DNA of 64,000 bases from Oscillospiraceae bacterium (GTDB lineage: Bacteria; Bacillota; Clostridia; Oscillospirales; Ruminococcaceae), in contig JAGASH010000007.1 in assembly GCA_017847835.1 (NCBI GenBank), forward strand, positions 62,001 through 126,000, written 5' to 3'. The translations under genes and the position numbers were made by a program. The notes beneath the pieces were generated by a model, which did no database searches, was not told where the DNA came from, and saw only the letters and a program-made list of their open reading frames with translations. Below, piece after piece: positions 1-9,732 of this stretch. The stretch's first letter is position 1; each line of letters begins with the position of its first letter.

Positions 1-426
1 CTCGGGGAGCGTGTACAGAGCGTTTGTGCCGAAAACAAGGCTGACGTGCGGAAAGCTCTTTTTGATGCGCTCGGTGATGTGCTCCTGCTCAACCATACAC
101 CCGCAAACCGCGATAATTGCGTTCGGGTTGCGGCGCTTTTCGTGTTTGAGAGCACCGAGGTTGCCGAAAACTCTGTCCTCGGCATTTTCGCGAACAGCAC
201 AGGTGTTGAAGATAATCACGTCTGCGCCGTCCGGCTCGCCAACAATACCATATCCCATTTCCGCGAGCATACCCTTGATTTTTTCACCGTCGCTCACGTT
301 TTGCTGACAGCCGAAGGTGTGAACGTGCGCTGTCGGAGGGGTTTCGAGCTTTTGATTTATCTCGCGGACCTTCTGAGCAAATTCACGCTGTTTTGCCGTT
401 TCTTCATTAGAAATTCTGATTGTCAT
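1..426 (-). CDS. miaB: tRNA-2-methylthio-N6-dimethylallyladenosine synthase MiaB (N-terminal part, cut by window edge)
   Basis: Only the first 142 codons are inside the window. The gene reads leftwards from an ATG at 426 and runs off the edge without a stop. The visible part is the UPF0004 methylthiotransferase domain. Its three cluster-binding cysteines lie in HTFGCQQN, FNTCAVRENAEDRV and AVCGCM, and NTCAVRENAEDRVFGNLG is a MiaB signature. The family is a radical-SAM enzyme that adds a methylthio group to i6A37 of tRNAs reading UNN codons. An AGAGGA ribosome site precedes the ATG. The gene has its own promoter overlapping the comF stop codon. The radical-SAM and TRAM domains must lie outside the window. 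Confidence 0.95.
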   Translation of the reverse strand, partial: MTIRISNEETAKQREFAQKVREINQKLETPPTAHVHTFGCQQNVSDGEKIKGMLAEMGYGIVGEPDGADVIIFNTCAVRENAEDRVFGNLGALKHEKRRNPNAIIAVCGCMVEQEHITERIKKSFPHVSLVFGTNALYTLPE

Positions 427-457
427 ACAAATCCTCTAAATTTTACTCGTATATTTT

Positions 458-486
458 ATTATAACACATTTCCTGCAAAAAATCAA
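458..486 (-). promoter_or_regulatory. SigA-type promoter for miaB
   Basis: On the minus strand a -35 TTGATT (481-486) and a -10 TATAAT (458-463) are separated by 17 bases. The -35 overlaps the comF stop codon, so miaB can be transcribed apart from the genes upstream of it. Confidence 0.7.
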
Positions 487-1184
487 CCGCGCAGCCTGTA
501 CTTTTTTCGCGTGAGTTCGATATTCCCGCAGTTCACGGTTTTCGCGAAAACCGCTGCGATTACCTCGTCTGCTCCCGCTTCAAGCAAAAGCCCTGCGCAA
601 GCCGAAAGCGTCGCGCCCGTTGTACAAACATCATCGAGCAAAATCACGGTTTTCCCTGCGATATCGAAGCCGCTTTTCACGAAAAACGCGCTTTGTGCGT
701 TTATCAGACGGTTTTTCGCGCTTAGCCCTTTCTGCTCCTTTTTATCGCGGTTTGCTCCGAGAGCTTTCACCATAGGCACTCCCGTCCTCAGCGAAACCGT
801 TTTCCCGATAAGCTCGGCAGTTGCAAATCCGCGGGATTTTATGCTTTTTCGGCTGCTCGGAACGGGCACAATCAAGTCCGCGGAAATACCCGAGAGCTTC
901 TCGGAAATCATCAGCGCAAAAGCGTCCGACGGGTAAACCAAGCAGCCGTATTTTAGCTGTAAAACCGCTTTTCGCGCGCGGTGACGGTAATAGCAGCACG
1001 CAATCAGCCGCGAAACGTTTTCGGACGGCTCGGGCTCTTTTTCCACGAACGGCAGATACTCAAAGCAGCGCTCGCAGTAATACTTTTCCGCTTCGATTAC
1101 GTCCCCGCAAAAAGGACAGCGGTTCGGTGCAAGAACCGAAACCGTCCTGCGCAAATATTCGTATAGCTTGACAGATTTAATCAA
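483..1184 (-). CDS. comF: ComF family phosphoribosyltransferase-like protein
   Basis: A 233-residue protein with the ComF layout: an N-terminal zinc-finger-like CPFC...CERC pair (about residues 23-40), then a type I phosphoribosyltransferase fold. The PRPP-binding loop is VILLDDVCTTGATL and an upstream motif is LIVPVPSS. In naturally competent bacteria ComF is a cytoplasmic factor needed for DNA uptake; its exact role elsewhere is unclear. The start overlaps the end of recD2 by 8 bases, which implies translational coupling with that DNA helicase. Both fit a DNA-handling role, but no other competence genes are in the window. Confidence 0.9.
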   Translation of the reverse strand: MIKSVKLYEYLRRTVSVLAPNRCPFCGDVIEAEKYYCERCFEYLPFVEKEPEPSENVSRLIACCYYRHRARKAVLQLKYGCLVYPSDAFALMISEKLSGISADLIVPVPSSRKSIKSRGFATAELIGKTVSLRTGVPMVKALGANRDKKEQKGLSAKNRLINAQSAFFVKSGFDIAGKTVILLDDVCTTGATLSACAGLLLEAGADEVIAAVFAKTVNCGNIELTRKKYRLRG

Positions 1185-3378
1185 AATAGTCCTCTAGCAT
1201 TTCTTTCAGCCGCGAACAGCGCTCTGTTCTGCGATTATTGTCCACCATTTCACGGATTTTGTTTTCCGTGCCGATAATGATAAGCGTTTTTTTCGCGCGC
1301 GTTACCGCCGTATACAGCAAGTTCCTGTACGAAAGCCTGTCCATTCTGTTCGGAAGCGGAATAATCACCGCAGGATACTCGCTTCCTTGACTTTTGTGAA
1401 CGGTCACTGCGTAGGCGTGCTCGATTTTTTTCAGCATCTCGCCGTCATAAAACGCTTTTCTGCCGTCAAAGTCGATTATACAGCGGGAATTTACCCTGTC
1501 CGCGTCGGAAATTTTTCCGATATCGCCGTTGAATACGCCGTGCGATTTTTCTGCGCCGCGCCGCCATTCAACGTCATAATCATTCTTCGTCTGCATAATT
1601 TTGTCGCCGTCACGGAAAAGCGTGTTCAGAAAATTCATCTCGCGCTTGTCCTTTGACGGCGGGTTAAGCGCAAGCTGAAGCTCTTTGTTGAGGTTTCCCG
1701 TGCCGAGCGTGCCTATTCTCGACAGGCAAAGCACCTGTATATCGTCAAGCGCGTCATAGCCGTAGCTTTTCGGAAGCCGCCTCGCACAAAGGTCAACGAC
1801 AAGCCGAAGCGTCGCTTCCTCGCTGTCCGAGTACATAAAGAAAAAGTCGTTTTTTCTGTCGTTGAGCTCGGGATACACGCCCTTGATAATCTTGTGCGCG
1901 TTTGTGACGATAAGGCTCTGCGCAGCCTGACGAAAAATCTCGACAAGCTCGACTGTCGGCACTTTTTTGCTGTCAATCAAATCGTGAAGTATATTTCCCG
2001 CGCCGACCGAAGGGAGCTGATTGCTGTCGCCTACCATAATCAGCCGCGTGCTCGTTTTCACCGCTTTCAGAAGCGAAGCAAAAAGCTGCGCGTCCACCAT
2101 AGACATCTCGTCAATTATCAGCACGTCGCAGGAAAGCGGGTTTTCCTCGTTTCGCTTGAAGCAGTTTCCCCCTGCGGCAAAATCGACTTCCAGCAATCTA
2201 TGTATCGTCTGTGCGGGTGCTCCCGTGAGCTCGGAAACACGCTTTGCTGCGCGTCCCGTGGGAGCCGCAAGCTTAATTCTCTGCTTGCGCTGCCGGCAAA
2301 GCTCGATGACAGCATTCAGCGTGGTTGTTTTTCCCGTGCCGGGACCGCCCGTGAGGATAAAGACGCGGTTGTTCATACAGCCGTTTATCGCCTTTTTCTG
2401 AAGCTCCTCGTACTCAATGCCCGTCGTCCAGGCAACACCCTCGATTTCCTCGGAAAAGTCGGTTTCCTCGCCTCTTGAATGCTTTATCATATCGGCAATT
2501 TTGTCCGCGATATAACACTCCGCGTCATAGTACTCCGAAAGGTAAATCACGCGCTCTCCGAGCTTGTCAAAATCGATGATATCACCGCGCTCTTTGAGAA
2601 ATTCAAGCGCTTCGGTGTATTGTTTCACATCAATATAAAGCGACTGCGTAACCTCTGAGCAAAGCACGTTTTCCCGCACGCAGGTATTTCCGTCGTTTGC
2701 CGCAAGCCGCAGCTGCCACAAAACTCCCGCGGCAAGACGGTAAAGGCTGTCTGCGGGAAAATTCAAATCAGCGGCAATTCTCTCCGCTTCGGGAAACGGC
2801 AGCTCAATGCCGCTTTCGCACATCAGATATGGGTTTTTCCCGACCTCTCCCGTAAGCTCGCCGCCGTAAAATTTCCAAGCCGCCGCGATAAAAGAATGAG
2901 CAATCCCGTACTTCGAGAAAAACGTCATTGCTTTGCGAAGTCCCGTGATATTGTGAAATTCCTGTCCTATTTCAAACGCGCGCTCCGATGAAATTCCCTT
3001 GATAACCGAGAGCTGCTGCGGGTCGTTTTCGAGAATTTCCTGCGTTTTATCACCGAAAGCCTCGACTATTTTTTTCGCCATTGACGGTCCGATACCACGG
3101 ATTACACCCGAGCCGAGATACTTCCGAAACGCGTTGACGTCAGACGGCAGATATCTCTCGAAAATCTCGACCTTGAACTGTCTGCCGTATTTCGCGTTTG
3201 TGATATATTCGCCGTACAGCGTGAGCTGTTCACCCTCGCGCACGTCGCCCATATTCCCGACAGCAGTTATCAGCTCGCCGTCAACGTCCATATCAAGCAC
3301 GATATAGCCGCTGTCCTCGTTGTAGTACACTACGCCCTCGACGCCGCCCGTCAGGCACTGCAAATTAGTTTCAGTCAA
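1177..3378 (-). CDS. recD2: RecD2-type SF1B DNA helicase (ATP-dependent RecD-like)
   Basis: A 733-residue protein. The N-terminal region (about 1-190) carries an OB-like domain and helix-hairpin-helix motifs typical of RecD2. The helicase core has Walker A GGPGTGKTTT (about 342-351), motif II LIIDEMSMVD, a GDSNQLPSVG motif and the C-terminal AYAVTVHKSQGSEYP (UvrD_C_2). RecD2 proteins are 5'-3' helicases found without RecBC and act in DNA repair and replication-fork maintenance. The length is normal for the family. The gene overlaps comF at its end and the small membrane protein gene at its start (8 bases each), so the three are probably one transcript. Confidence 0.95.
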   Translation of the reverse strand: MTETNLQCLTGGVEGVVYYNEDSGYIVLDMDVDGELITAVGNMGDVREGEQLTLYGEYITNAKYGRQFKVEIFERYLPSDVNAFRKYLGSGVIRGIGPSMAKKIVEAFGDKTQEILENDPQQLSVIKGISSERAFEIGQEFHNITGLRKAMTFFSKYGIAHSFIAAAWKFYGGELTGEVGKNPYLMCESGIELPFPEAERIAADLNFPADSLYRLAAGVLWQLRLAANDGNTCVRENVLCSEVTQSLYIDVKQYTEALEFLKERGDIIDFDKLGERVIYLSEYYDAECYIADKIADMIKHSRGEETDFSEEIEGVAWTTGIEYEELQKKAINGCMNNRVFILTGGPGTGKTTTLNAVIELCRQRKQRIKLAAPTGRAAKRVSELTGAPAQTIHRLLEVDFAAGGNCFKRNEENPLSCDVLIIDEMSMVDAQLFASLLKAVKTSTRLIMVGDSNQLPSVGAGNILHDLIDSKKVPTVELVEIFRQAAQSLIVTNAHKIIKGVYPELNDRKNDFFFMYSDSEEATLRLVVDLCARRLPKSYGYDALDDIQVLCLSRIGTLGTGNLNKELQLALNPPSKDKREMNFLNTLFRDGDKIMQTKNDYDVEWRRGAEKSHGVFNGDIGKISDADRVNSRCIIDFDGRKAFYDGEMLKKIEHAYAVTVHKSQGSEYPAVIIPLPNRMDRLSYRNLLYTAVTRAKKTLIIIGTENKIREMVDNNRRTERCSRLKEMLEDYFD

Positions 3379-3655
3379 TCTTTTTCACCAAATCCGCGCA
3401 CAAATGCACGTTATCATATTTCTCCGCAAGCAAAACCGCCTGCTCGTCCCTCTCGCCGTCAATTATGTTAATCTCGCCGATGATGTCGCTTTTTCGGGCG
3501 TGCTCGATAAATTCTTCCAAGTCCTCCGAAGGCTTGACATAGATGTCAATAGCCCTGAGCGTGCTTCTGAAAATCGCCTTGCAGAATATTTCGGCAAGCA
3601 TAGCAGCCCCGAAAATTGCCAGAAACATCAGCCCGAAAACGTACAGAAACTGCAT
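3371..3655 (-). CDS. Small single-pass membrane protein of unknown function
   Basis: A 94-residue protein with one N-terminal membrane segment (about residues 3-25, FLYVFGLMFLAIFGAAMLAE), followed by a soluble acidic tail of about 65 residues containing GEINIIDGERDEQAVLLAEKY. I do not recognise the family. It lies between prmA (46 bases upstream) and recD2 (8-base overlap), so it is co-transcribed and probably translationally coupled to recD2. The overlap and codon use resembling its neighbours support a real gene. Function cannot be inferred. Confidence 0.7.
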   Translation of the reverse strand: MQFLYVFGLMFLAIFGAAMLAEIFCKAIFRSTLRAIDIYVKPSEDLEEFIEHARKSDIIGEINIIDGERDEQAVLLAEKYDNVHLCADLVKKID

Positions 3656-3701
3656 AATTCCGCCCCCTTTTCTGCACTATATGCAGAAACCGAGCAAAAT
3701 G

Positions 3702-4670
3702 TCAGCGCGAAAGCAAAACGCAGTTCCAGCCCTCTTCATTCAGTGCGGAAACCTTCTTCCAGCCGTTTTTCGAAAGTGCTTCGAGCACCTCGTCCAGTCG
3801 CTCGTCGATAATTCCCGATACGATAAGCACACCGTTTTCGGCAAGGAAATCCGCGAAAAGCCCGCTCATTCCAATTATAACATCCGCGACAATGTTCGCA
3901 CAGATTACGTTATATCCCACGCCGATTTTCCCGCGAAGCTCAGAATTGCTGATAATATCACCGCAAAACGCACGGTATTTCTCGGCGGTAAAATTGTTCT
4001 TCTCGATATTCTCGGACGCGGTTTTCACGGCATTTTCAAAGATATCGCAGATTGTGACGTCGCTTGCCCCGAGCAGCAGCGCCGCAATCGACAAAATTCC
4101 GCTTCCGCAGCCGAGGTCAAGCACGCGTTCCCCGCCTTTTATCACGGTTTCAAGCGTTTCCATAACCATTTTTGTGGTGTGGTGCTGTCCCGTGCCGAAG
4201 GTCGAAGCGGGGTCGATTTCAAGGATTTTGTCGCCCGATTTCGGCTCAACATTCTCCCACGAAGGCTTTATCACAAGGCTTTTTCCCACGCGAAACGGCT
4301 TGTAGTACTTCTTCCAGTTGTTTGCCCAATCCTCTTCCTTGACGTTTGCGAGCTCCATTCGGATATTTCCGTAAAATCCGTCGGAATTTTTCGCCTTATA
4401 GCTCTCGACAAGCGCACGAATTGCTTCAAGAGTTTCACGTCCTTGAGCGTTTTCGTGAACGTAAACCGTGATACAAGGCTCTGCGTTTTTGAGCTCCATA
4501 AGACTGTCGTCAACATAATCCCAATTCGCGTTTTTATCCGCAAGAAAGTCCTCAAAATCCGCGCCGTCCTTGATGATAAAACCCGTCACGCCGTAATCCT
4601 GAAGCGCGCCCGTTATCCCGTCAATCGCCTCGCTCGACGTGTAAATATCAACCTGATAAAAATTATCCAT
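3702..4670 (-). CDS. prmA: Ribosomal protein L11 methyltransferase PrmA
   Basis: A 322-residue SAM-dependent methyltransferase. The N-terminal half is the PrmA-specific substrate domain and includes WANNWKKYYKPFRVG. The C-terminal half has the SAM-binding motif VLDLGCGSGILSIAALLLGA (about 182-201) and the catalytic-loop motif CANIVADVI. The ASTFGTGQHHTT motif also identifies PrmA. The family trimethylates lysines and the N-terminus of ribosomal protein L11. A GGAGGGAG ribosome site precedes the ATG and the gene has its own consensus promoter. It probably heads the prmA, small membrane protein, recD2, comF transcript. Confidence 0.95.
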   Translation of the reverse strand: MDNFYQVDIYTSSEAIDGITGALQDYGVTGFIIKDGADFEDFLADKNANWDYVDDSLMELKNAEPCITVYVHENAQGRETLEAIRALVESYKAKNSDGFYGNIRMELANVKEEDWANNWKKYYKPFRVGKSLVIKPSWENVEPKSGDKILEIDPASTFGTGQHHTTKMVMETLETVIKGGERVLDLGCGSGILSIAALLLGASDVTICDIFENAVKTASENIEKNNFTAEKYRAFCGDIISNSELRGKIGVGYNVICANIVADVIIGMSGLFADFLAENGVLIVSGIIDERLDEVLEALSKNGWKKVSALNEEGWNCVLLSR

Positions 4671-4700
4671 AGCTCCCTCCGATGTGCAATACTTATTTTT

Positions 4701-4729
4701 ATTATACTATATATTGTGGGAAAATTCAA
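4701..4729 (-). promoter_or_regulatory. SigA-type promoter for prmA
   Basis: On the minus strand a -35 TTGAAT (4724-4729) and a -10 TATAAT (4701-4706) are 17 bases apart. The start of transcription should fall about 25 bases upstream of the prmA ATG. Confidence 0.75.
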
Positions 4730-4741
4730 GTAGTTTTACGC

Positions 4742-4773
4742 AAAAAACTGCCCGAACGTGAAATCGCTCGGGC
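4742..4773 (-). terminator. Distal intrinsic terminator of the ilv operon
   Basis: On the minus strand a 9-bp stem (4750-4773) with one G-U wobble and a 6-base loop is followed by six T (4742-4747). The wobble pairs only in the minus-strand RNA, which fixes the direction. Confidence 0.75.
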
Positions 4774-4800
4774 GAAAATATTATATTACAATATAAACCG

Positions 4801-4830
4801 AAAAGCCGCTCTCCCGAAGAAAAGCGGCTT
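4801..4830 (-). terminator. Proximal intrinsic terminator of ilvC
   Basis: A perfect 8-bp stem AAGCCGCT/AGCGGCTT (4803-4810 and 4823-4830) with a 12-base loop lies 18 bases beyond the ilvC stop. Its T-run is short. With the second hairpin it forms a tandem terminator. Confidence 0.6.
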
Positions 4831-4847
4831 GAATATCGGAAAAGTTA

Positions 4848-5882
<1,035 letters not shown>

Positions 5883-5923
5883 TTATAATAATATTTGTAG
5901 CGCTTTTAAGCGTTGCGGACGAA

Positions 5924-6421
5924 TTAGTTTCTCACGGAAACAGCCTGTTCTCCCTTTTGAATTGCGATTGTACCCGTTCTGACGATTTCCTTGATACCGT
6001 AAGGACGGAGCAGCTCCTCGAAATTGTTGAGGTTCTGCGCGCTGTCGGAAATTTCGATTGTAATAGAATTTGCCGAAATATCCGAAATTTTCCCGTGAGC
6101 AAGGTCGCAGATGCTGATAATCTCCGAGCGCTGTTTCGCAGAGCAGCTTACCTTTATCAGTATAAGCTCGCGCGAAACCATATTCTCGGGAGCAAGCGTC
6201 TTGACCTTGATTACATCAATCAGCTTGTTGAGCTGTTTTTCTATTTGTTCGAGCGTGTAGTCGCTGCCGTCGGCAACGATTGTAATTCTCGAAACGTTTA
6301 CGTCGTCGGTTACACCAACGGCAAGGCTGTCGATATTAAAGCCGCGCCGCGCGAAAAGTCCCGCAACTCTAGCGAGAACGCCCGCGTGGTTTTCAACCAG
6401 AACGGAAATTGTATGTTTCAT
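5924..6421 (-). CDS. ilvH: Acetolactate synthase small (regulatory) subunit
   Basis: A 165-residue protein opening with the ACT-domain signature ISVLVENHAGVLARVAGLFARRGFNIDSL, written here only by its ends: ISVLVENHAGVL then FARRGFNIDSL. The C-terminal half carries KTLAPENMVSRELILIKV and ends in RTGTIAIQKGE. In this family the ACT domains bind valine and give feedback control of the catalytic subunit. It lies 15 bases downstream of ilvB and 56 bases upstream of ilvC, with a GGAGG ribosome site. Confidence 0.95.
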   Translation of the reverse strand: MKHTISVLVENHAGVLARVAGLFARRGFNIDSLAVGVTDDVNVSRITIVADGSDYTLEQIEKQLNKLIDVIKVKTLAPENMVSRELILIKVSCSAKQRSEIISICDLAHGKISDISANSITIEISDSAQNLNNFEELLRPYGIKEIVRTGTIAIQKGEQAVSVRN

Positions 6422-6436
6422 ATACGCACCTCCGCC

Positions 6437-8074
6437 TTACAAAATCGTTGCAAGCAGCTCGGGAACAGCTACTTCGAGCAAGAACGGCTTGTCCGAAGAA
6501 GTGAGCCTTTTAATGCCCTCGACAGCGCTTTCCTCACTGTCAACCAGCATATTCTCGATACCGTATGCGTCTGCAATTTTCGTGTAGCTCGGGCTGCCGT
6601 CAAGCGAAACAGCGTAAAGTCTGTTGCCGTAGTGGTTTGTCTGATACTCGCGAACCATTCCGAGATACTTATTTCTCATCACGATGACCTTCACCGCGAT
6701 ATTGTGCTGAACACAGGTCGCAAGCTCGGGCATTTCCATTTGGAACGAGCCGTCGCCGCAAACCGCGATAACCTCGGCATTCGGCTCAGCCTGTTTTGCA
6801 CCCATTGCCGCGGGCAGCGAATAACCCATTGTTCCCATACCGCCCGAAGTCAGCAAGCGCCCGTTTTTCAGCTCGATGTTAGAAGCCGTCCAGAACTGAT
6901 TTTCACCGACGTCAGCGACAACAATTGAACGATTGGGAAGATACTTGTTGAGCTCGCGGATAAACCATTTCGGGTTTACAAAGCCCTTATCGACAGGCTT
7001 TATCGGCGCGTCAAAGCGGCTTTCGTCAAGACGTTTTTTCCACTCGTCGTGACGCGGGAGCTTGTCGCTCTCGATAGTTTCAACCTGTTCGAGAAGCTGC
7101 CCCAGAACCACGCTTATATCGCCGACAATCGGCACGCTTGTTTCAACGGTTTTGCCGATTTCCGCGGGGTCGATATCAATATGTATAACAGTCAGATTTT
7201 CGTTTCTTGCAATCGGTGCGCTTGTTCTGTCGCTCAGACGTGCTCCGAGCAAAATCAGCGTGTCGCAGTTATTTACCGCGCACTTTGCCGAAACGCAGCC
7301 GTGCATTCCGAGCATACCGTAATAAAGCGGGCTGTCCGTGGGCATTGCACCAAGTCCCATAAGCGTAGAAATAACGGGAATGTCGAGCTTTTCCGCAAGC
7401 GTTCTCATAAGCTCCGCGCCGTTTCCCGTGAACAGACCTCCACCCGCGATAATAAGCGGTTTTTCGGCGTTCATCATAGCGGTAACGGCTCTCTTTATCT
7501 GATAGCCGTTGCCCTTGATACTCGGACGATAGCTTCTTATATCAACGGTTTCGGGGTACTCGAAATCAATCTCAGCCTTCTGAATATCGCACGGCACGTC
7601 AATCAGCACAGGACCTCTTCTGCCCGTACCCGCGAGATAAAACGCTCTCTTGAACACCTCCGCGGTGTCCTCGGGACGCTTCAGAAGATAGCTGTGCTTT
7701 ACAAACGGCTCGGCAGAACCCGTGATATCGGCTTCCTGAAAGACGTCGCGACCGATTTGGTCGGAGTTAACCTGTCCCGTGATGATAACCATAGGCACGG
7801 AGTCCATATAAGCCGTCGCGATTGCCGTAATCAGGTTGAGCGCGCCGGGACCGCTTGTGGCAACGCACACGGCGGGTTTTCCCGTAACTCTCGCATAGCC
7901 CGAAGCCGCGTGACCTGCGTTTACCTCGTGGCGCACGAGAATGTGATTTATATCGCTTTTGTACAATTCATCGTAAAACGGACAGATTGCCGCTCCGGGA
8001 TAGCCGAAGATATCGGTAATTCCCTCTGCTTCAAGGCATTTTGTCATTGCCTTTGCGACTGTCATTCTTTCCAT
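6437..8074 (-). CDS. ilvB: Acetolactate synthase large (catalytic) subunit
   Basis: A thiamine-diphosphate enzyme of 545 residues from the chosen start. It makes acetolactate or acetohydroxybutyrate from pyruvate. Visible motifs are FGYPGAAICPFYDEL with the essential glutamate in HEVNAGHAASGYAR, the FAD/linker domain in the middle, and the ThDP motif AVCGDGSFQMEMPEL with NKYLGMVREYQ. The reading frame is open to 8179, but that position lies in the -35 of the operon promoter. The ATG at 8074 has a GGAG site 8 bases upstream and begins MERMTVAKAM, as in the family, so I use it. It is the first gene of the ilv operon. Confidence 0.96.
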   Translation of the reverse strand: MERMTVAKAMTKCLEAEGITDIFGYPGAAICPFYDELYKSDINHILVRHEVNAGHAASGYARVTGKPAVCVATSGPGALNLITAIATAYMDSVPMVIITGQVNSDQIGRDVFQEADITGSAEPFVKHSYLLKRPEDTAEVFKRAFYLAGTGRRGPVLIDVPCDIQKAEIDFEYPETVDIRSYRPSIKGNGYQIKRAVTAMMNAEKPLIIAGGGLFTGNGAELMRTLAEKLDIPVISTLMGLGAMPTDSPLYYGMLGMHGCVSAKCAVNNCDTLILLGARLSDRTSAPIARNENLTVIHIDIDPAEIGKTVETSVPIVGDISVVLGQLLEQVETIESDKLPRHDEWKKRLDESRFDAPIKPVDKGFVNPKWFIRELNKYLPNRSIVVADVGENQFWTASNIELKNGRLLTSGGMGTMGYSLPAAMGAKQAEPNAEVIAVCGDGSFQMEMPELATCVQHNIAVKVIVMRNKYLGMVREYQTNHYGNRLYAVSLDGSPSYTKIADAYGIENMLVDSEESAVEGIKRLTSSDKPFLLEVAVPELLATIL

Positions 8075-8111
8075 TGCCCACACTCCAACAATTCTGTTTA
8101 TAATCCTAATC

Positions 8112-8132
8112 AAAAAGAGCAAAACCCGCTCT
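8112..8132 (-). promoter_or_regulatory. Short hairpin plus T-run in the ilvB leader (possible attenuator)
   Basis: In the leader of about 70 bases, AGAGC/GCTCT (8128-8132 and 8116-8120) forms a 5-bp stem followed by a T-run. The AAAAA just upstream could pair with the T-run. This is weak as a terminator, but its position between promoter and ilvB suggests attenuation. Confidence 0.35.
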
Positions 8133-8150
8133 ATTTTTTTAACTCCCTTT

Positions 8151-8179
8151 ATTATAACAAATTCTTGTTTTTTTGTCAA
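8151..8179 (-). promoter_or_regulatory. Perfect-consensus SigA promoter of ilvBHC
   Basis: On the minus strand, TTGACA (8174-8179), a 17-base spacer and TATAAT (8151-8156). Transcription should start near 8144, leaving a leader of about 70 bases before ilvB. Confidence 0.85.
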
Positions 8180-8200
8180 GAGCTATTTCAATATCTTGCG

Positions 8201-8230
8201 AAAAAACACGGGAAACCGAAGTTCCCCGTG
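8201..8230 (-). terminator. Intrinsic terminator of the M23 peptidase gene
   Basis: On the minus strand a 10-bp stem (8207-8230, one G-U wobble) closes a TTCG tetraloop and is followed by six T (8201-8206). It begins 8 bases after the peptidase stop codon. Confidence 0.85.
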
Positions 8231-8237
8231 CACATTA

Positions 8238-9620
8238 TTAATAATCGCTGTACTGATATTTGTCACCGAGAGGATTTACGCGATAACCGTTTTCGCGAAC
8301 CTCAAAGTGAAGGTGGTCGCCCGTGGACCAGCCCGTGCAGCCGACAAGACCGATTACATCGCCTCTTGTGACCTGCTGTCCCTCGTAGACGTAAATCTTG
8401 CGGCAGTGCGCGTAAAGCGTGGAAACTCCGCCGCCGTGGTCTACCACTATGTAGTTGCCCCAGCCTCCTCCGCAGCCGCAGGAATAATACTTGCTGTAAT
8501 CGTGCGGGCAGGTGTTGGAAACCTTGATTACTCGTCCGGACTGAACCGTGTAGATGTTTGCGCTTCCTACAGGCACTCCCGAACCTACGATGTCGATACC
8601 GCCGTGATTGCCGTTTCTCCACGGGTCATAGCCGTAATATGTAGTAATTCTGTGGAACTGCGGGTCAAGAGGCCACCTGAAGCCGCTGCTGTAATCGCCC
8701 TGACTTCCCGTGCCGTTCTGCTGAGCCTCTCTGATAAGCCGCTGAAGCTCCTTGTCAAGCTCGTCGAGCTTGCTGTTGGAAACCGCGATATCATATTCAA
8801 GACCGTCGATTTTATCCCTCAGCGAAGCGTTGTCCGCGGCAAGACCGTACATATAATCCTTCTTGCTGCTGGCGTCTGCTTCGAGAACATTCTTCTCGTC
8901 GTCGAGCTTCTTCATATCCGCTTCAAGCTGTTCCTTCTGTGCCTGAAGCTCCTTTTTGTCCCTTTCGAGACCGTCAATCTCAGCGTTGAGCTCGTCAATA
9001 TTCTTCTCCTGTTCCTTAATGGAAGCGATAAGCCTCTTCATAAAGTTCAGGTTCTGACCGCTGATATTCTTTACAACATCCGAATAAACGTAATAATTAT
9101 ACCAATCGTCCGAGCCGTTGAAAATCGGAAGCGAGATCGAAGAATCGGTCATATAGAGCGCTCTTGCAAGCTTTGCGAATTTATCGAGGTTTCGCTGATT
9201 CTCCGCCTGCATTTCGGCAATGTCGTTCTTTTTATTCTCGATTTCGGTTTCCTTGTCGGAAATTTGGCCCTCGACAACTTCGATTTCCTGCTTTTTCGCT
9301 TCGATATTTTCCTGCTGCTTTATGATAAGCTGACCTTTGGATGTAATCTCCGCATTCAAGCCGTCAATCTGCTGTTCAACAAGTCCTATTGCCTCTTCAT
9401 TGTTGGCGATGTCGTTTCCGTATTTGTCAATTCTGTTCTGACGCTCTTCGTTTTCTTTCTGAATTCTGTTGATTTCGTCCTGAATATCCTGCATTGAGGA
9501 GCTTCCGTGAGCGTTTTTGCTCATCATATTGTCCGACGGAACAATCAACAGAGCCGCTGCACATACGACAGCGCCCGCCTTCGTCAGAAACGAGCCTTTC
9601 AGCTTTTTTAAAATCCCCAT
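8238..9620 (-). CDS. Secreted coiled-coil M23 (LytM-type) metallopeptidase
   Basis: 460 residues from an ATG at 9620 preceded by GAGG; the frame continues upstream, but that start has no ribosome site. The N-terminus is a signal peptide (basic MGILKKLKG, then AGAVVCAAALLIV). Residues of about 45-300 are a long charged coiled coil (QDEINRIQKENEERQNRI, repeated E/K/Q heptads). The C-terminal about 120 residues are the M23 domain with zinc ligands in HGGIDIV and HLHFEVRENG and a middle YAHC motif. The layout matches EnvC/NlpD-like or CwlO-like proteins that cut peptidoglycan cross-links or activate amidases outside the membrane. No FtsEX genes are adjacent. Confidence 0.92.
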   Translation of the reverse strand: MGILKKLKGSFLTKAGAVVCAAALLIVPSDNMMSKNAHGSSSMQDIQDEINRIQKENEERQNRIDKYGNDIANNEEAIGLVEQQIDGLNAEITSKGQLIIKQQENIEAKKQEIEVVEGQISDKETEIENKKNDIAEMQAENQRNLDKFAKLARALYMTDSSISLPIFNGSDDWYNYYVYSDVVKNISGQNLNFMKRLIASIKEQEKNIDELNAEIDGLERDKKELQAQKEQLEADMKKLDDEKNVLEADASSKKDYMYGLAADNASLRDKIDGLEYDIAVSNSKLDELDKELQRLIREAQQNGTGSQGDYSSGFRWPLDPQFHRITTYYGYDPWRNGNHGGIDIVGSGVPVGSANIYTVQSGRVIKVSNTCPHDYSKYYSCGCGGGWGNYIVVDHGGGVSTLYAHCRKIYVYEGQQVTRGDVIGLVGCTGWSTGDHLHFEVRENGYRVNPLGDKYQYSDY

Positions 9621-9703
9621 AAAAACCTCTCTTTTTTGTAAATGCTTGTCCTTCACGGCGAAGGGCTTTCCCCAAAGCCAAAATTTCACCGATATCTATC
9701 CTA

Positions 9704-9732
9704 ATTATACCGTTTTCGACAACTCTTGTCAA
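9704..9732 (-). promoter_or_regulatory. Perfect-consensus SigA promoter of the M23 peptidase
   Basis: On the minus strand TTGACA (9727-9732), a 17-base spacer and TATAAT (9704-9709), about 85 bases before the ATG at 9620. Confidence 0.85.

Noticed and set aside
46..936. A 296-codon plus-strand frame across miaB and comF
   Set aside because: It crosses the promoter and the start of two well-identified genes on the other strand.
8074..8179. T-box upstream of ilvB
   Set aside because: The leader is only about 70 bases, and the T-box sequence is absent.
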